The position numbers and the translations under genes are program-made. From contig NZ_JAXIVU010000004.1 of assembly GCF_034259425.1 (NCBI RefSeq), positions 62,001-126,000 of the forward strand: 64,000 nt of DNA, read 5' to 3'. Positions 7,831-16,203 of the stretch are shown piece after piece. A model generated the notes under the pieces. That model was not told the DNA's origin. It made no database searches and saw only the letters and a list, made by a program, of their open reading frames with translations. This DNA is from Denitrificimonas halotolerans. Lineage in GTDB: Bacteria > Pseudomonadota > Gammaproteobacteria > Pseudomonadales > Pseudomonadaceae. Numbering within the stretch: the stretch's first letter is position 1; every line of letters begins with the position of its first letter.

Positions 7831-10174
7831 AGCAAGAAATAATCCAGCAGCAGTGCTTGAGCGTTTAATATTTAATAACCGTCCAATAGTGGTGCTAATT
7901 TGTGCATTGATTAGTGGTTTCTTATTTTGGAATGCGGCACAGGTACGGCCCGAAACCAGCTTTGAAAAAATGATTCCGTTACAGCATCCCTATATCCAAA
8001 CTATGTTGGAGCATCGTAACGATCTCGCGAATCTAGGTAATAGTGTGCGCATTTCTGTCGAAAATACTAAGGGTGATATTTTCGATAAAGATTACATGGA
8101 AACTTTACGTCAAATCAGTGATGAGGCTTTCTACATTCCAGGGGTGGATCGTTCGGGCTTACGCTCACTGTGGAGCCCTAATGTGCGTTGGACGGAAGTA
8201 ACAGAGCAGGGATTTGCCGGCGGCGAGGTTATACCTCAAACCTATGATGGGTCACCCGAAAGTTTAGATGAGCTGCGCAGCAATATTCTTAAGTCCGGAC
8301 AAGTAGGGCGCTTAGTTGGTAATAACTTTAAGTCTAGTATTGTTGAAATACCCCTTCTAGAAGAGTTCCCAGATCCAGATAATCCCAGTGTGTTATTAAA
8401 ACTGGATTACCAAGAGTTCTCACACAACTTAGAAGAGAAAATTCGTGAGAAATATCAGTTGCAGAATCCTGATATCAAAATTCAAATTGTTGGCTTTGCT
8501 AAAAAAGTTGGTGATTTGATTGATGGTTTAGTTAACGTCGTATTGTTCTTTGGCGTTGCTATTGCTATCACATTTGCTTTATTGCTTTGGTTTACCAAGT
8601 GTATGAAAAGTACCCTTGCGGTGCTTTTTTCAACCTTAGTGGCTGTAGGATGGCAGTTAGGACTGCTGAACTTATTGGGTTTTGGTCTTGATCCATACTC
8701 CATGTTGGTGCCCTTTTTAGTCTTTGCCATTGGTATTTCCCATGGTGTGCAAAAGATTAACGGCATCGCTATGGCATCTAGTACAGCAATTGATTCACTA
8801 ACTGCAGCACGTATGGCATTTCGTCAATTATTTGTTCCTGGCCTGGTTGCGCTGTCATCGGATGCTGTGGGTTTTATCACATTATTGCTGATTGATATCG
8901 GAGTGATTCGTGAGTTGGCTATTGGTGCATCTGTAGGGGTGGCAGTGATCATTCTGACCAACCTGATCTTTTTGCCTGTGCTTATTTCTTATATTGGTAT
9001 TAGTAAAAAATCAATTAAAGCCAGTCGTGAAAGTGCTGAGCGAGATAGTGCTTTATGGCGCTTTGTTTCTAATTTTTCCAATGCCAAAGTGGCTCCAATT
9101 TCAATTGTTATTGCTATCGGGGCTTTAGGTTTTGGGTTGTGGTATGGGCAGAATTTAAAAGTTGGTGACTTGGATCAAGGGGCTCCTGAGCTCCATGCTG
9201 ACTCGCGTTACAACCTAGATAATGATTTTATTATTAATAACTATTCAACCAGCTCTGATGTATTGGTCGTAATGGTAAAAACGCCAGTTGAAGGCTGTTC
9301 TAGTTATAGTGCTATTAAGGCTATGGATGATCTCAGTTGGCGTATGGAAAATACAGCTGGAGTGCAGTCGGTTGTTTCTATGGTGACTGTATCTAAGCAG
9401 GTCATTAAAGGAATGAACGAGGGTAATTTGAAATGGGAAACTTTGTCTCGGAATCAGCATATTTTAAATAACTCCATTGCACGTGCAGATTCTTTGTACA
9501 ATTCGGACTGCTCGCTGGCGCCACTGTTGGTTTTCTTAGAGGACCATAAAGCAGAAACTCTTACTACGGTAGTACAAGCGGTTGAGGAGTTTGCTGCTAA
9601 AAACAACATGGATGAGCACAGGTTTTTATTGGCAGCAGGTAATGCAGGTATTGAGGCGGCCACTAATGACGTAATTTCTGCGTCAGAAATTATGATGCTG
9701 TTAGCTGTTTACGCTGCAGTGATTACTATGTGCTTGATCACTTTCCGTTCTCTCGCAGCGACGGCTTGTATCATTTTACCTCTAGTGTTGACTTCAGTTT
9801 TGGGTAATGCACTGATGGCTTATATGGGCATTGGAGTGAAGGTAGCTACATTGCCGGTGATTGCTTTAGGTGTAGGTATTGGTGTTGATTATGGTATCTA
9901 TATTTATAGTCGCTTAGAGTCTTTCTTGCGCTTGGGAATGCCTTTGCAAGAAGCTTACTATCAAACCTTGAAATCGACTGGTAAAGCTGTGCTCTTTACT
10001 GGGGTATGCTTAGCCATTGGTGTGGCAACATGGATGTTCTCGGCGATTAAATTCCAAGCAGATATGGGGCTCATGCTGACCTTTATGTTCTTGTGGAACA
10101 TGTTCGGTGCCGTTTGGCTGTTGCCTGCTTTAGCGCGTTTTTTAATTAAGCCTGAGCGTCTACGCCAAGCATAG
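7820..10174 (+). CDS. RND superfamily (MMPL-type) exporter
   Basis: A 784-residue inner-membrane protein with two repeats of one N-terminal transmembrane helix, a large periplasmic loop and a block of about five helices. The second block contains the conserved GVGIGVDYGIYIYSR segment seen in MMPL/RND transporters, carrying the membrane-embedded Asp of the proton relay. I chose ATG 7820 because GGAGG sits nine bases upstream; the open frame reaches 7769, but that would extend further into the YCF48 gene. The 11-base overlap indicates translational coupling. This family exports lipids or other hydrophobic compounds, but the cargo here cannot be told. The usual DUF1302 and DUF1329 neighbours of such loci are absent. 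Confidence 0.9.
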   Translation: MTTKARNNPAAVLERLIFNNRPIVVLICALISGFLFWNAAQVRPETSFEKMIPLQHPYIQTMLEHRNDLANLGNSVRISVENTKGDIFDKDYMETLRQISDEAFYIPGVDRSGLRSLWSPNVRWTEVTEQGFAGGEVIPQTYDGSPESLDELRSNILKSGQVGRLVGNNFKSSIVEIPLLEEFPDPDNPSVLLKLDYQEFSHNLEEKIREKYQLQNPDIKIQIVGFAKKVGDLIDGLVNVVLFFGVAIAITFALLLWFTKCMKSTLAVLFSTLVAVGWQLGLLNLLGFGLDPYSMLVPFLVFAIGISHGVQKINGIAMASSTAIDSLTAARMAFRQLFVPGLVALSSDAVGFITLLLIDIGVIRELAIGASVGVAVIILTNLIFLPVLISYIGISKKSIKASRESAERDSALWRFVSNFSNAKVAPISIVIAIGALGFGLWYGQNLKVGDLDQGAPELHADSRYNLDNDFIINNYSTSSDVLVVMVKTPVEGCSSYSAIKAMDDLSWRMENTAGVQSVVSMVTVSKQVIKGMNEGNLKWETLSRNQHILNNSIARADSLYNSDCSLAPLLVFLEDHKAETLTTVVQAVEEFAAKNNMDEHRFLLAAGNAGIEAATNDVISASEIMMLLAVYAAVITMCLITFRSLAATACIILPLVLTSVLGNALMAYMGIGVKVATLPVIALGVGIGVDYGIYIYSRLESFLRLGMPLQEAYYQTLKSTGKAVLFTGVCLAIGVATWMFSAIKFQADMGLMLTFMFLWNMFGAVWLLPALARFLIKPERLRQA

Positions 10175-10233
10175 TGCTGTCCAAGAATGCAGCAGGTTAT
10201 CTTGATGAAAGAGGGGCAGCGAGGGGAGGGCAG

Positions 10234-10271
10234 CCACAAAGCAATAGTTTTTTGATTTTATTGTTTTGTGG
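10234..10271. terminator. hairpin between exporter gene and moaA
   Basis: CCACAAAGCAATA pairs with TATTGTTTTGTGG (one G-T pair) around a T-rich loop. It lies between the convergent exporter and moaA genes, so it may terminate both, but neither side has a good T tract. Confidence 0.4.
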
Positions 10272-10304
10272 TTGGTCAGAAGTGGTGGCCTAATTTAGTT
10301 AAGC

Positions 10305-11291
10305 TTAGCCACCGCTTGCGTTCATAAATCGAATGATTTGTACGTCACCTTCGCTGCTAAAATAGTGCTTTTCTGGTTTGTAATTCAAGGCTTTTTTGAT
10401 GGCTGTAAGTACAGGGGCATTATTGGTCGGGTGGCGGCGCAATAAAGCCAAGAGATCTAAAGAGTCTTCGTTGCCTAGGCATAATAATAACTTCCCTTCG
10501 ACAGTTAAACGAATACGGTTACAACTGCTGCAAAAATTATGGCTGTGGGGAGAAATAAAGCCTATCCGAGTTGAGCTGTGATCTTGCAAGCGCATATAAT
10601 GTGCAGGGCCGCCCGTACTTTCGCTGCTTTCTTTTAGAGTATAGCGTTGGGTAATACGTTCTCGAACTTGATCGCTAGTAAAAAGCTCACGTTTGCGACC
10701 AACATGGCCGAGGGGCATCTCTTCAATAAAAGTGATATCTAACTCGTTTTCTACAGCAAAATCCGTAAGGTCCATAATTTCGTCTTCATTATGCCCTTGA
10801 ATCACGACGCTGTTGATTTTCACGCTAGTAAAGCCAGCTTGACGCGCGGCTTGAATTCCAGCTAGTACTTGCTCTAAATTGCCAACCCGAGTCATGGCCT
10901 TAAATTTATTCGGACACAGTGAATCGAGACTGATATTTAAGCGTTTTACACCGGCATCAGCTAGCTGTTGAGCATACTTGGTAAGTTGAGAACCGTTCGT
11001 GGTCATTACCAGTTCATCTAAGCCGGGTAGGGCGCTGATCTGTTCACACAAGCCAATGATGCCTTTACGTGTTAAAGGTTCACCACCGGTTAAGCGGATT
11101 TTGCGTACACCGTTGGCAACAAAAATTTGTGCGCTGCGGAAAATTTCTTCTAGGGTCAAAATACGTTGCCGCGGCAGAAAGGTCATGTCTTCGGCCATAC
11201 AATAGATGCAGCGAAAGTCACAACGGTCGGTGACTGATAAGCGTACGTAGTCTATTTTTCGACCAAAGCCGTCAATCAGTTCTGAAGACAT
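10305..11291 (-). CDS. moaA: GTP 3',8-cyclase MoaA
   Basis: A radical-SAM enzyme that converts GTP to 3',8-cyclo-GTP, the first step of molybdopterin synthesis. The N-terminal SAM cluster cysteines C24, C28 and C31 are in CDFRCIYC. The C-terminal cluster cysteines appear as CSSC followed 13 residues later by C. The GG that MoaA needs at its extreme C terminus is intact (ASGG). Length 328 is normal. GGGAGT sits upstream of the ATG. It stands alone on the minus strand, separated from the other cofactor genes by a 740-base gap with a decayed insertion sequence. Confidence 0.97.
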   Translation of the reverse strand: MSSELIDGFGRKIDYVRLSVTDRCDFRCIYCMAEDMTFLPRQRILTLEEIFRSAQIFVANGVRKIRLTGGEPLTRKGIIGLCEQISALPGLDELVMTTNGSQLTKYAQQLADAGVKRLNISLDSLCPNKFKAMTRVGNLEQVLAGIQAARQAGFTSVKINSVVIQGHNEDEIMDLTDFAVENELDITFIEEMPLGHVGRKRELFTSDQVRERITQRYTLKESSESTGGPAHYMRLQDHSSTRIGFISPHSHNFCSSCNRIRLTVEGKLLLCLGNEDSLDLLALLRRHPTNNAPVLTAIKKALNYKPEKHYFSSEGDVQIIRFMNASGG

Positions 11292-11530
11292 GGCTTTACT
11301 CCCAATATTGTTTGTTATAACAGCGCTTTGTGTAGAGTAAGTGTTGTAGCGATTGTAGCCTTTTAGTTTTGTACTTTCAGGTATTGGATCCGAATTTTTA
11401 TATAAATATGTGTAAATAATTGATATTCGACACTTTAAGCTAAGGTCTAGCGCTGCGATAGTGGCATAGGAAATTTAAATGTATTGATGATAAGCACTTA
11501 TAACAGTTCGGGGAGTGGAGCGCTAATATT
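11292..11530. other. intergenic upstream of moaA, no gene seen
   Basis: This AT-rich stretch should contain the moaA promoter on the minus strand. I find no open frame with coding character, no perfect FNR/Anr palindrome and no recognisable molybdenum-cofactor riboswitch. Its right end (from about 11504) is in frame with the tnpB remnant but does not look like TnpB. Confidence 0.5.
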
Positions 11531-11743
11531 GAAAAAACGGAAGTTGACGAGGCATACACCACCCAAACCTGCTCGAGTTGCGGCAGTTTACCCGAGTCGA
11601 GGCCGAAAGGTATCGCAGGACTTGGAATAAGAGAATGGACGTGCAGTGGGTGTGGTGTCGCTCACGATCGCGATATCAACGCGTCACGTAACATTCTCGC
11701 GGCCGGGCATGGTCGTCTAGCAGTAGGAATCCCCGTCCTTTAG
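11531..11743 (+). pseudogene. tnpB: tnpB C-terminal remnant (IS200/IS605 family)
   Basis: About 60 codons of an RNA-guided nuclease TnpB survive, ending in a natural TAG. The zinc finger is clear, with CSSCG and CSGCG separated by the family-typical segment ESRPKGIAGLGIREW. It is followed by HDRDINASRNIL, which holds the last catalytic Asp region (RuvC III), and a GIP-V-L tail. The frame is closed by a TAA at 11501-11503, and residues before about 11543 no longer resemble TnpB, so roughly 85% of the gene (RuvC I and II, bridge helix) is gone. Its GC-rich codon use contrasts with the surrounding AT-rich DNA, which indicates horizontal origin. No TnpA transposase is present. Confidence 0.85.
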
Positions 11744-11760
11744 GTCGGGGAGGATGTCAA
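11731..11760 (+). mobile_element. IS200/IS605-type right end with terminal hairpin
   Basis: The arms CCCCGTCC (11731-11738) and GGTCGGGG (11743-11750) form an 8-bp stem with one T-T mismatch around a TTTA loop, followed by AGGATGTCAA. This hairpin-plus-TCAA end, overlapping the tnpB stop, is the standard right end of IS605-like elements and the 3' end of the omega (re)RNA scaffold that guides TnpB. The left end was not found. Confidence 0.8.
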
Positions 11761-12031
11761 TGATACAGAGGTGGACAGGTTGGGCTTTAGGTGTGATTTT
11801 TATAGTTTATAAAGCCCTGTAGTCGGTTCATATCCGGTAAGGTTTTGCATGGCTGATTACCACATTAAACCATCATGCATTTTTAGTGTGTGCGAGCTAA
11901 AATAAAATTTTCTTGTTATTTTTGCTCAGGAGTTACTAGTCTTAAGTGCGGCAGATGTATTAAAACTGTATCAGTTAGCAGGTTGGGCTTGAATATTTGG
12001 GGCGAAATCCATCCAAACTAAAGGGGTATTG
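11761..12031. other. intergenic before methyltransferase gene
   Basis: The first 16-20 bases occupy the position of a TnpB guide directly after the element end. The rest is AT-rich and should hold the promoter of the following gene; I see no gene. A GGGG ribosome-binding site lies at 12023-12026. Confidence 0.45.
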
Positions 12032-12823
12032 ATGTTAAAAGCCATAGATTTTGCTCAGTTATACCGTGATCATTTAGCACGTAGTGGTCGTCGTTTTAAA
12101 ACACCGGAAGACTGGGATGTCAAAGCAGAAAAAATACGGACCACTGTATTAGAAAGTGCTTACCGCACAGCTTTTGTAAGTAAAGTAGAGTGCAGTGCTG
12201 GCGATACAGTGTTGGATGTTGGGTGTGGTCCCGGCACTATTGCGTTGGCTTTAGCCCCGCAGGTGAAACGGGTATACGCTTTAGATTATAGTCAGGGCAT
12301 GCTTGACGCAATGCTTAAAAATGCAGCACAACTGCAGCTGCATAATGTGCAACCAATCTTGGCGTCTTGGGAGGAAGACTGGGAGGATGTTCCCGTATGC
12401 GATATTGCTATTGTTTCTCGCGCCAGTATTGTGGCTGATATGGACGATGCGTTGACTAAGTTGAATCTGCATGCACGTAAAAAAGTATATATGACCCAAT
12501 TGGTTGGCGGACGTTTTGGCAGTCGGGAAATTGAAACGCTTCTTGGACGTGAGGACCGTAGTTTTCCAGACCATATGTACATCATAAATATGCTTTATCA
12601 GCGTCACATCTATCCCAACGTAGATTATATTGAATCCACTAACCGTTTAGCTGGCAGTAGCAGCCTTTCTGAGTTTATAGAAAAGGTCCGTAATAGTTTT
12701 ATAGACCTCAGTGTTGAAGACATTGCAAAGCTGAGTCAGTGGTATTTGAGTGATCCTGAGTATGCACAGCAAGGCGGTGAACCATTGCGTTGGGCTTTTT
12801 TAAGTTGGACGCCACGACAGTAG
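12032..12823 (+). CDS. class I SAM-dependent methyltransferase in Moco cluster
   Basis: A 263-residue soluble protein with the Rossmann methyltransferase motif I VLDVGCGPGTIAL at about residues 60-72 and an acidic motif II (YALDYSQGM) near 82-90. ATG 12032 has GGGG at good spacing; a TTG at 12029 is also in frame. There is no recognisable substrate-specific domain. It sits between moaA and the moeA-moaEDC-mobA operon, and methyltransferases of this kind are found beside molybdenum transport or cofactor genes in other bacteria, so a role linked to molybdenum cofactor or molybdate use is plausible. That role is inference from context only. Confidence 0.75.
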   Translation: MLKAIDFAQLYRDHLARSGRRFKTPEDWDVKAEKIRTTVLESAYRTAFVSKVECSAGDTVLDVGCGPGTIALALAPQVKRVYALDYSQGMLDAMLKNAAQLQLHNVQPILASWEEDWEDVPVCDIAIVSRASIVADMDDALTKLNLHARKKVYMTQLVGGRFGSREIETLLGREDRSFPDHMYIINMLYQRHIYPNVDYIESTNRLAGSSSLSEFIEKVRNSFIDLSVEDIAKLSQWYLSDPEYAQQGGEPLRWAFLSWTPRQ

Positions 12824-12985
12824 GTATAACTTTAAAGTGTGCTAAACAAGCTAGTATATGGCTTTTTTGCCTGAAATTGCTGAAGTAGGCTCAATTTCAC
12901 AAATAATTAAGTTTATAAAAAAGCGGTATAAGATGCTTTGCTAGTAGTCGCGTAATTTAATTATTGAAGAGCCATAATAAAGGTT

Positions 12986-13062
12986 GCCGTGATGGTGAGT
13001 CGTTTGTACTTTCCATGCTTCGCGGAGTCTAACCGCTAGGTTTGTAGGACTAAATTCACGGC
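12986..13062. repeat. imperfect stem-loop between convergent genes
   Basis: GCCGTGA (12986-12992) pairs with TCACGGC (13056-13062). Inside are the complementary pieces AGTC/GACT and a GCGG-CCGC hairpin. It lies between the convergent methyltransferase and moeA genes, and could be a REP-like element or a terminator without a T tract. Confidence 0.4.
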
Positions 13063-13072
13063 ATGTAGTGTG

Positions 13073-14302
13073 TTATCTGAGCAACTCTGAATACCCTAAG
13101 AATCGTACTAAATCACCTTTTTTTACAGTTTTCTCTGGCTTAATTTCCACTAATCCATCGGCCCAACTGGCAGCTATTAACATGGCTGAGCTTTGCTTAG
13201 GGTGGATTTGAGCATGCAGTTGGCCATTGTTTTGTGGAACTAAGCGTGCATGTAAGTATTGTTGGCGGGGCCGAGTTTTAACCCAATCGAAGGCAGCTGG
13301 AATATGCATGATTTGATGTCTGCAATCGGTTACGCCTTGAGCATGAAGCAAGGCAGGCCGGGCAATGATGAGCGCAGTGATTAATGCAGCCGCAGGGTTA
13401 CCAGGTAAACCTATCCAAGGGGTGTGACCAACTCTACCAAAAGCTAGAGGTTTACCAGGTTGTATAGCTACCTGCCAGAGATTGAGCTCCCCAAGTGTGC
13501 TTACAGCATGCTTTAAATGGTCTTCCTCACCGATAGAGACACCACCGCTACTGATAAGCACATCTTGTTCTTGGCTGGCTTGAGCTAGACATTTGATGCT
13601 TTGTTTCAGGTCATCCGGCATGTTGGTGTATGCAGTTACTTGGAAGCCTAACCCAGTAAAAAGTGAATGAAGGCTATGACTGTTAATGTCGTAAATTTGT
13701 CCTGCTTGCAAGGGGTGTCCTAATTGTGCAAGTTCATTGCCACTGCTGATTAAGCCAATGCGTAGGGGCGTGTACACTTCAACTTGAGCATAGCCTTGAC
13801 TGGCAATCAAGCCGATTTCTTGAGCACGGAGGCGGGTTCCCGCTTCAAGCAGAATCTGACCTTGTTGAATTTCCTCGCCGCGTCGACGGATATGCTCTCC
13901 AGTTTTAAAATTATTAAATTGAATTTGCTTAGGAGCTATGCTGCAATTTTCTTGTGCTACTACAGTGTCAGCACCAAGGGGTATAGGGGCCCCAGTTAGA
14001 ACATGCATGCAGTGGCCTAGTGGAAGCTGCTGATTGGGTGAGTCACCGGCAGCAATGCGTCCGGCCAAAGGCAGGCTGTTATTTGGGGATTGTAAATCTG
14101 CAGCTCGTAAGGCATAACCATCCATTGCACTGTTATCCCACTGTGGCACATCAAACCGAGCATCAATCGCACACGCTAAAATCTGCTGATGCGCTGCCTG
14201 CAGGGGGAGTGTTTGTATCTTCTTTATAGGGCTTAGCAAAGTTTTTAACGTGCTAATAGCTTGTTCAATACTGTGCAGGTTGCCTTGCTCGCAGACTGAC
14301 AT
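13073..14302 (-). CDS. moeA: molybdopterin molybdenumtransferase MoeA (copy 1)
   Basis: MoeA inserts molybdate into adenylylated molybdopterin. The 409-residue protein shows the conserved DNSAMDGYA near the N terminus, TGAPIPLGADTVV, SSGGVSIGEEDHLK and GLPGNPAAALI, which together cover the molybdopterin and metal sites. It is the last gene of the minus-strand operon mobA-moaC-moaD-moaE-moeA and overlaps the moaE stop by one base (TAATG). A second, clearly different MoeA is encoded at 16742-17947, so the two may serve different metals, enzymes or conditions; that is inference. Confidence 0.95.
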   Translation of the reverse strand: MSVCEQGNLHSIEQAISTLKTLLSPIKKIQTLPLQAAHQQILACAIDARFDVPQWDNSAMDGYALRAADLQSPNNSLPLAGRIAAGDSPNQQLPLGHCMHVLTGAPIPLGADTVVAQENCSIAPKQIQFNNFKTGEHIRRRGEEIQQGQILLEAGTRLRAQEIGLIASQGYAQVEVYTPLRIGLISSGNELAQLGHPLQAGQIYDINSHSLHSLFTGLGFQVTAYTNMPDDLKQSIKCLAQASQEQDVLISSGGVSIGEEDHLKHAVSTLGELNLWQVAIQPGKPLAFGRVGHTPWIGLPGNPAAALITALIIARPALLHAQGVTDCRHQIMHIPAAFDWVKTRPRQQYLHARLVPQNNGQLHAQIHPKQSSAMLIAASWADGLVEIKPEKTVKKGDLVRFLGYSELLR

Positions 14303-14772
14303 TACTGGTTTTCCTTATTGTGGCTGTTCCAACGTGAGGCAGCTAGTGTATCGCTATCACGGCCTTCAACCCAGTGTGATCCTGAGTCGGTTTGTTCTTT
14401 TTTCCAAAATGGTGCGCGGGTTTTAAGATAGTCCATAATGAATTCGCAAGCGGTAAAAGCTGCGTCACGATGCATACTGGAAGTAGCGACAAAAACAATG
14501 GGCTCAGCTAAGGATAATGGGCCCACTCGATGCAGTATATGTGCATCAATTAGAGGCCAACGTTGCATGGCTTCCTCACGAATTTTATTTAAGGCTTTTT
14601 CTGTCATACCAGGGTAGTGCTCAAGAAACAGTTTCTGAATAGATTGCTCTTGATTGATGTCACGCACATAACCAACAAAAGTGACCACTGCTCCCACGTT
14701 CATATTGCCAGCATGGATTGCATTAAGTTCATGACCGGGATCAAAAGGCGCTGTTTGCACACGAATGCTCAT
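14302..14772 (-). CDS. moaE: molybdopterin synthase catalytic subunit MoaE
   Basis: The 156-residue large subunit of molybdopterin synthase transfers sulfur from the MoaD thiocarboxylate to the precursor cPMP. Recognisable features are VVTFVGYVRD, LEHYPGMTEKAL, HRVGPL and the C-terminal APFWKKEQT, which holds the catalytic lysines. Length is normal. It lies five bases downstream of moaD and overlaps moeA by one base, consistent with a coupled operon. Confidence 0.96.
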   Translation of the reverse strand: MSIRVQTAPFDPGHELNAIHAGNMNVGAVVTFVGYVRDINQEQSIQKLFLEHYPGMTEKALNKIREEAMQRWPLIDAHILHRVGPLSLAEPIVFVATSSMHRDAAFTACEFIMDYLKTRAPFWKKEQTDSGSHWVEGRDSDTLAASRWNSHNKENQ

Positions 14773-14777
14773 ACTGT

Positions 14778-15026
14778 TTAACCTCCGGTAACCATGGGGA
14801 AAAGAGCGAGTTCATCGCCGGCTTGAATGGGTTCTTGTAGTGAGCAGACATCTTGGTTACGTGCACACATGAGGCGTGGATCATTGAGCACACTCCATGC
14901 ACCGTTACGGGCGACTAGAAATTGTCGCACATCATCGATGGTTTGCCACTCTGTTTGCAATGAAAGCTGCTCCGACTCGCAGTTTAATGCTTCGCGATAA
15001 CGGGCTAAGAAGTGTACGGTTAACAT
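14778..15026 (-). CDS. moaD: molybdopterin synthase sulfur-carrier subunit MoaD
   Basis: An 82-residue ubiquitin-fold protein. Its C-terminal GG (FPMVTGG) becomes the thiocarboxylate that supplies sulfur to MoaE. I place the start at 15026 (MLTVHFLAR), where GGAG precedes at suitable spacing and the N terminus matches the family; the open frame reaches 15050, adding eight residues. It lies between moaC and moaE in the operon. Confidence 0.94.
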   Translation of the reverse strand: MLTVHFLARYREALNCESEQLSLQTEWQTIDDVRQFLVARNGAWSVLNDPRLMCARNQDVCSLQEPIQAGDELALFPMVTGG

Positions 15027-15050
15027 AGTAGAGGTCTCCGAAATGAGCAA

Positions 15051-15536
15051 TTAACGGCTTGAGTTTGTGTGCTTGAGTTGATAGTGGCCAGATTTGCCGC
15101 CTTTTTTTTCCAATAACCGAGTAGATTCAATCGCCATGTCACGGTCTACAGCTTTGCACATATCGTAAATGGTCAGTGCAGTGATACTGGCAGCGGTTAA
15201 AGCTTCCATTTCTACCCCAGTTTGTCCGGCAAGTTTACAGGTCGCGGTAATCTGCACTTGGTCTGGAGCATGAGGGGTTAAATGGACTTTAATACTGGTT
15301 AGGAGCAGAGGATGACATAAAGGGATCAGCTCATGGGTACGCTTTGCTGCTTGGATACCAGCAATACGCGCTACAGCAAAGACATCTCCTTTAGGGTGCT
15401 GACCATCAATAATCATATTGAAGGTGCTTGGCAGCATACGCACCCAAGTTTCGGCCGTGGCTTCACGCTGTGTATTGGCTTTATCAGTAACGTCGACCAT
15501 ATTGGCGCGCCCGTGCTCATCAAGGTGAGTTAACAT
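15051..15536 (-). CDS. moaC: cyclic pyranopterin monophosphate synthase MoaC
   Basis: MoaC converts 3',8-cyclo-GTP to cPMP, the step after MoaA. The 161-residue protein shows the conserved segments MVDVTDK, GIQAAKRTHELIPLCHPL, TGVEMEALTA and YDMCKAVDRDM, which hold the active-site Lys, His and Asp residues. Length is typical. Its first 17 bases overlap the 3' end of mobA, which indicates coupling in the operon. Confidence 0.97.
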   Translation of the reverse strand: MLTHLDEHGRANMVDVTDKANTQREATAETWVRMLPSTFNMIIDGQHPKGDVFAVARIAGIQAAKRTHELIPLCHPLLLTSIKVHLTPHAPDQVQITATCKLAGQTGVEMEALTAASITALTIYDMCKAVDRDMAIESTRLLEKKGGKSGHYQLKHTNSSR

Positions 15537-16134
15537 AATTATTCCTTACACTAATTAATGATTGCTGTAACATGCTAGGGTCATTGAAGTTAGCTAAGCG
15601 TTGTTCGTCATCACAGCAGTGGATAGCAACTGAGTTTAACTGTAATAGGGCCTGTTTCGGACTGCGTTCGCCCTTGCACCATAAATCTTGTAAAGCATGC
15701 AGCTGTATTTTAGGGATGATGCTAAATAAAGGCTGCCAATGATCTTGATGTTTGAACATGGCCGGCCTATCACTCGCTGCGGCATATAGCTGGGTTAATA
15801 AGTCCTGATCAATTCGCGGTGCATCGCAGGGTAACACGAGTAATTGTGGATGCTTTGCTACTTTTAAGGCTTCGATGATACCCACTAATGGACCGCTGAA
15901 GTCCTGTGTAGGATCACTGATCAACTGGTCAGCTAGGGCTTGATAACGCTGCTGGTTGCGATTACATGAAATAATTAAATCATCAGTCAGGGAACGTACA
16001 ATCAGCTGCATGTGTTCAATTAAGGCTCGACCTTGCCAGGTAATCCAACCTTTATCTCGGCCGCCCATACGTTGACCACGACCACCCGCAAGTAAAACTA
16101 TAGAACAGTTTGTGAATTCAGGTATTTTGCTCAT
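15520..16134 (-). CDS. mobA: molybdenum cofactor guanylyltransferase MobA
   Basis: MobA attaches GMP to molybdopterin to form the MGD cofactor of the DMSO-reductase family (for example nitrate reductases). The nucleotide-binding LAGGRGQRMGGRDKG is at the N terminus, and LPCDAPRID carries the metal-binding Asp. I use the start at 16134 (MSKIPEFTN), which has GGGA close upstream and leaves a 69-base gap to moaB; the open frame extends to 16212, but that would overlap the divergent moaB gene. Length is 204 residues. This is the first gene of the minus-strand operon. Confidence 0.93.
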   Translation of the reverse strand: MSKIPEFTNCSIVLLAGGRGQRMGGRDKGWITWQGRALIEHMQLIVRSLTDDLIISCNRNQQRYQALADQLISDPTQDFSGPLVGIIEALKVAKHPQLLVLPCDAPRIDQDLLTQLYAAASDRPAMFKHQDHWQPLFSIIPKIQLHALQDLWCKGERSPKQALLQLNSVAIHCCDDEQRLANFNDPSMLQQSLISVRNNYVNSP

Positions 16135-16203
16135 GCTAGTCCCAAATTTTAATGGTTTTGTGGTATATGATTGATTGAAATTCATTATTAAGAAGGCTAT
16201 TCC
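16135..16203. promoter_or_regulatory. divergent promoter region mobA / moaB
   Basis: The 69 bases between the divergent mobA and moaB starts must hold the control region for at least one of the two cofactor operons. The sequence is AT-rich, but I could not assign -35/-10 pairs with confidence. Confidence 0.4.

Noticed and set aside
11410..11440. FNR/Anr half site (TTGATATTCGAC) upstream of moaA
   Set aside because: Only one half matches the consensus.
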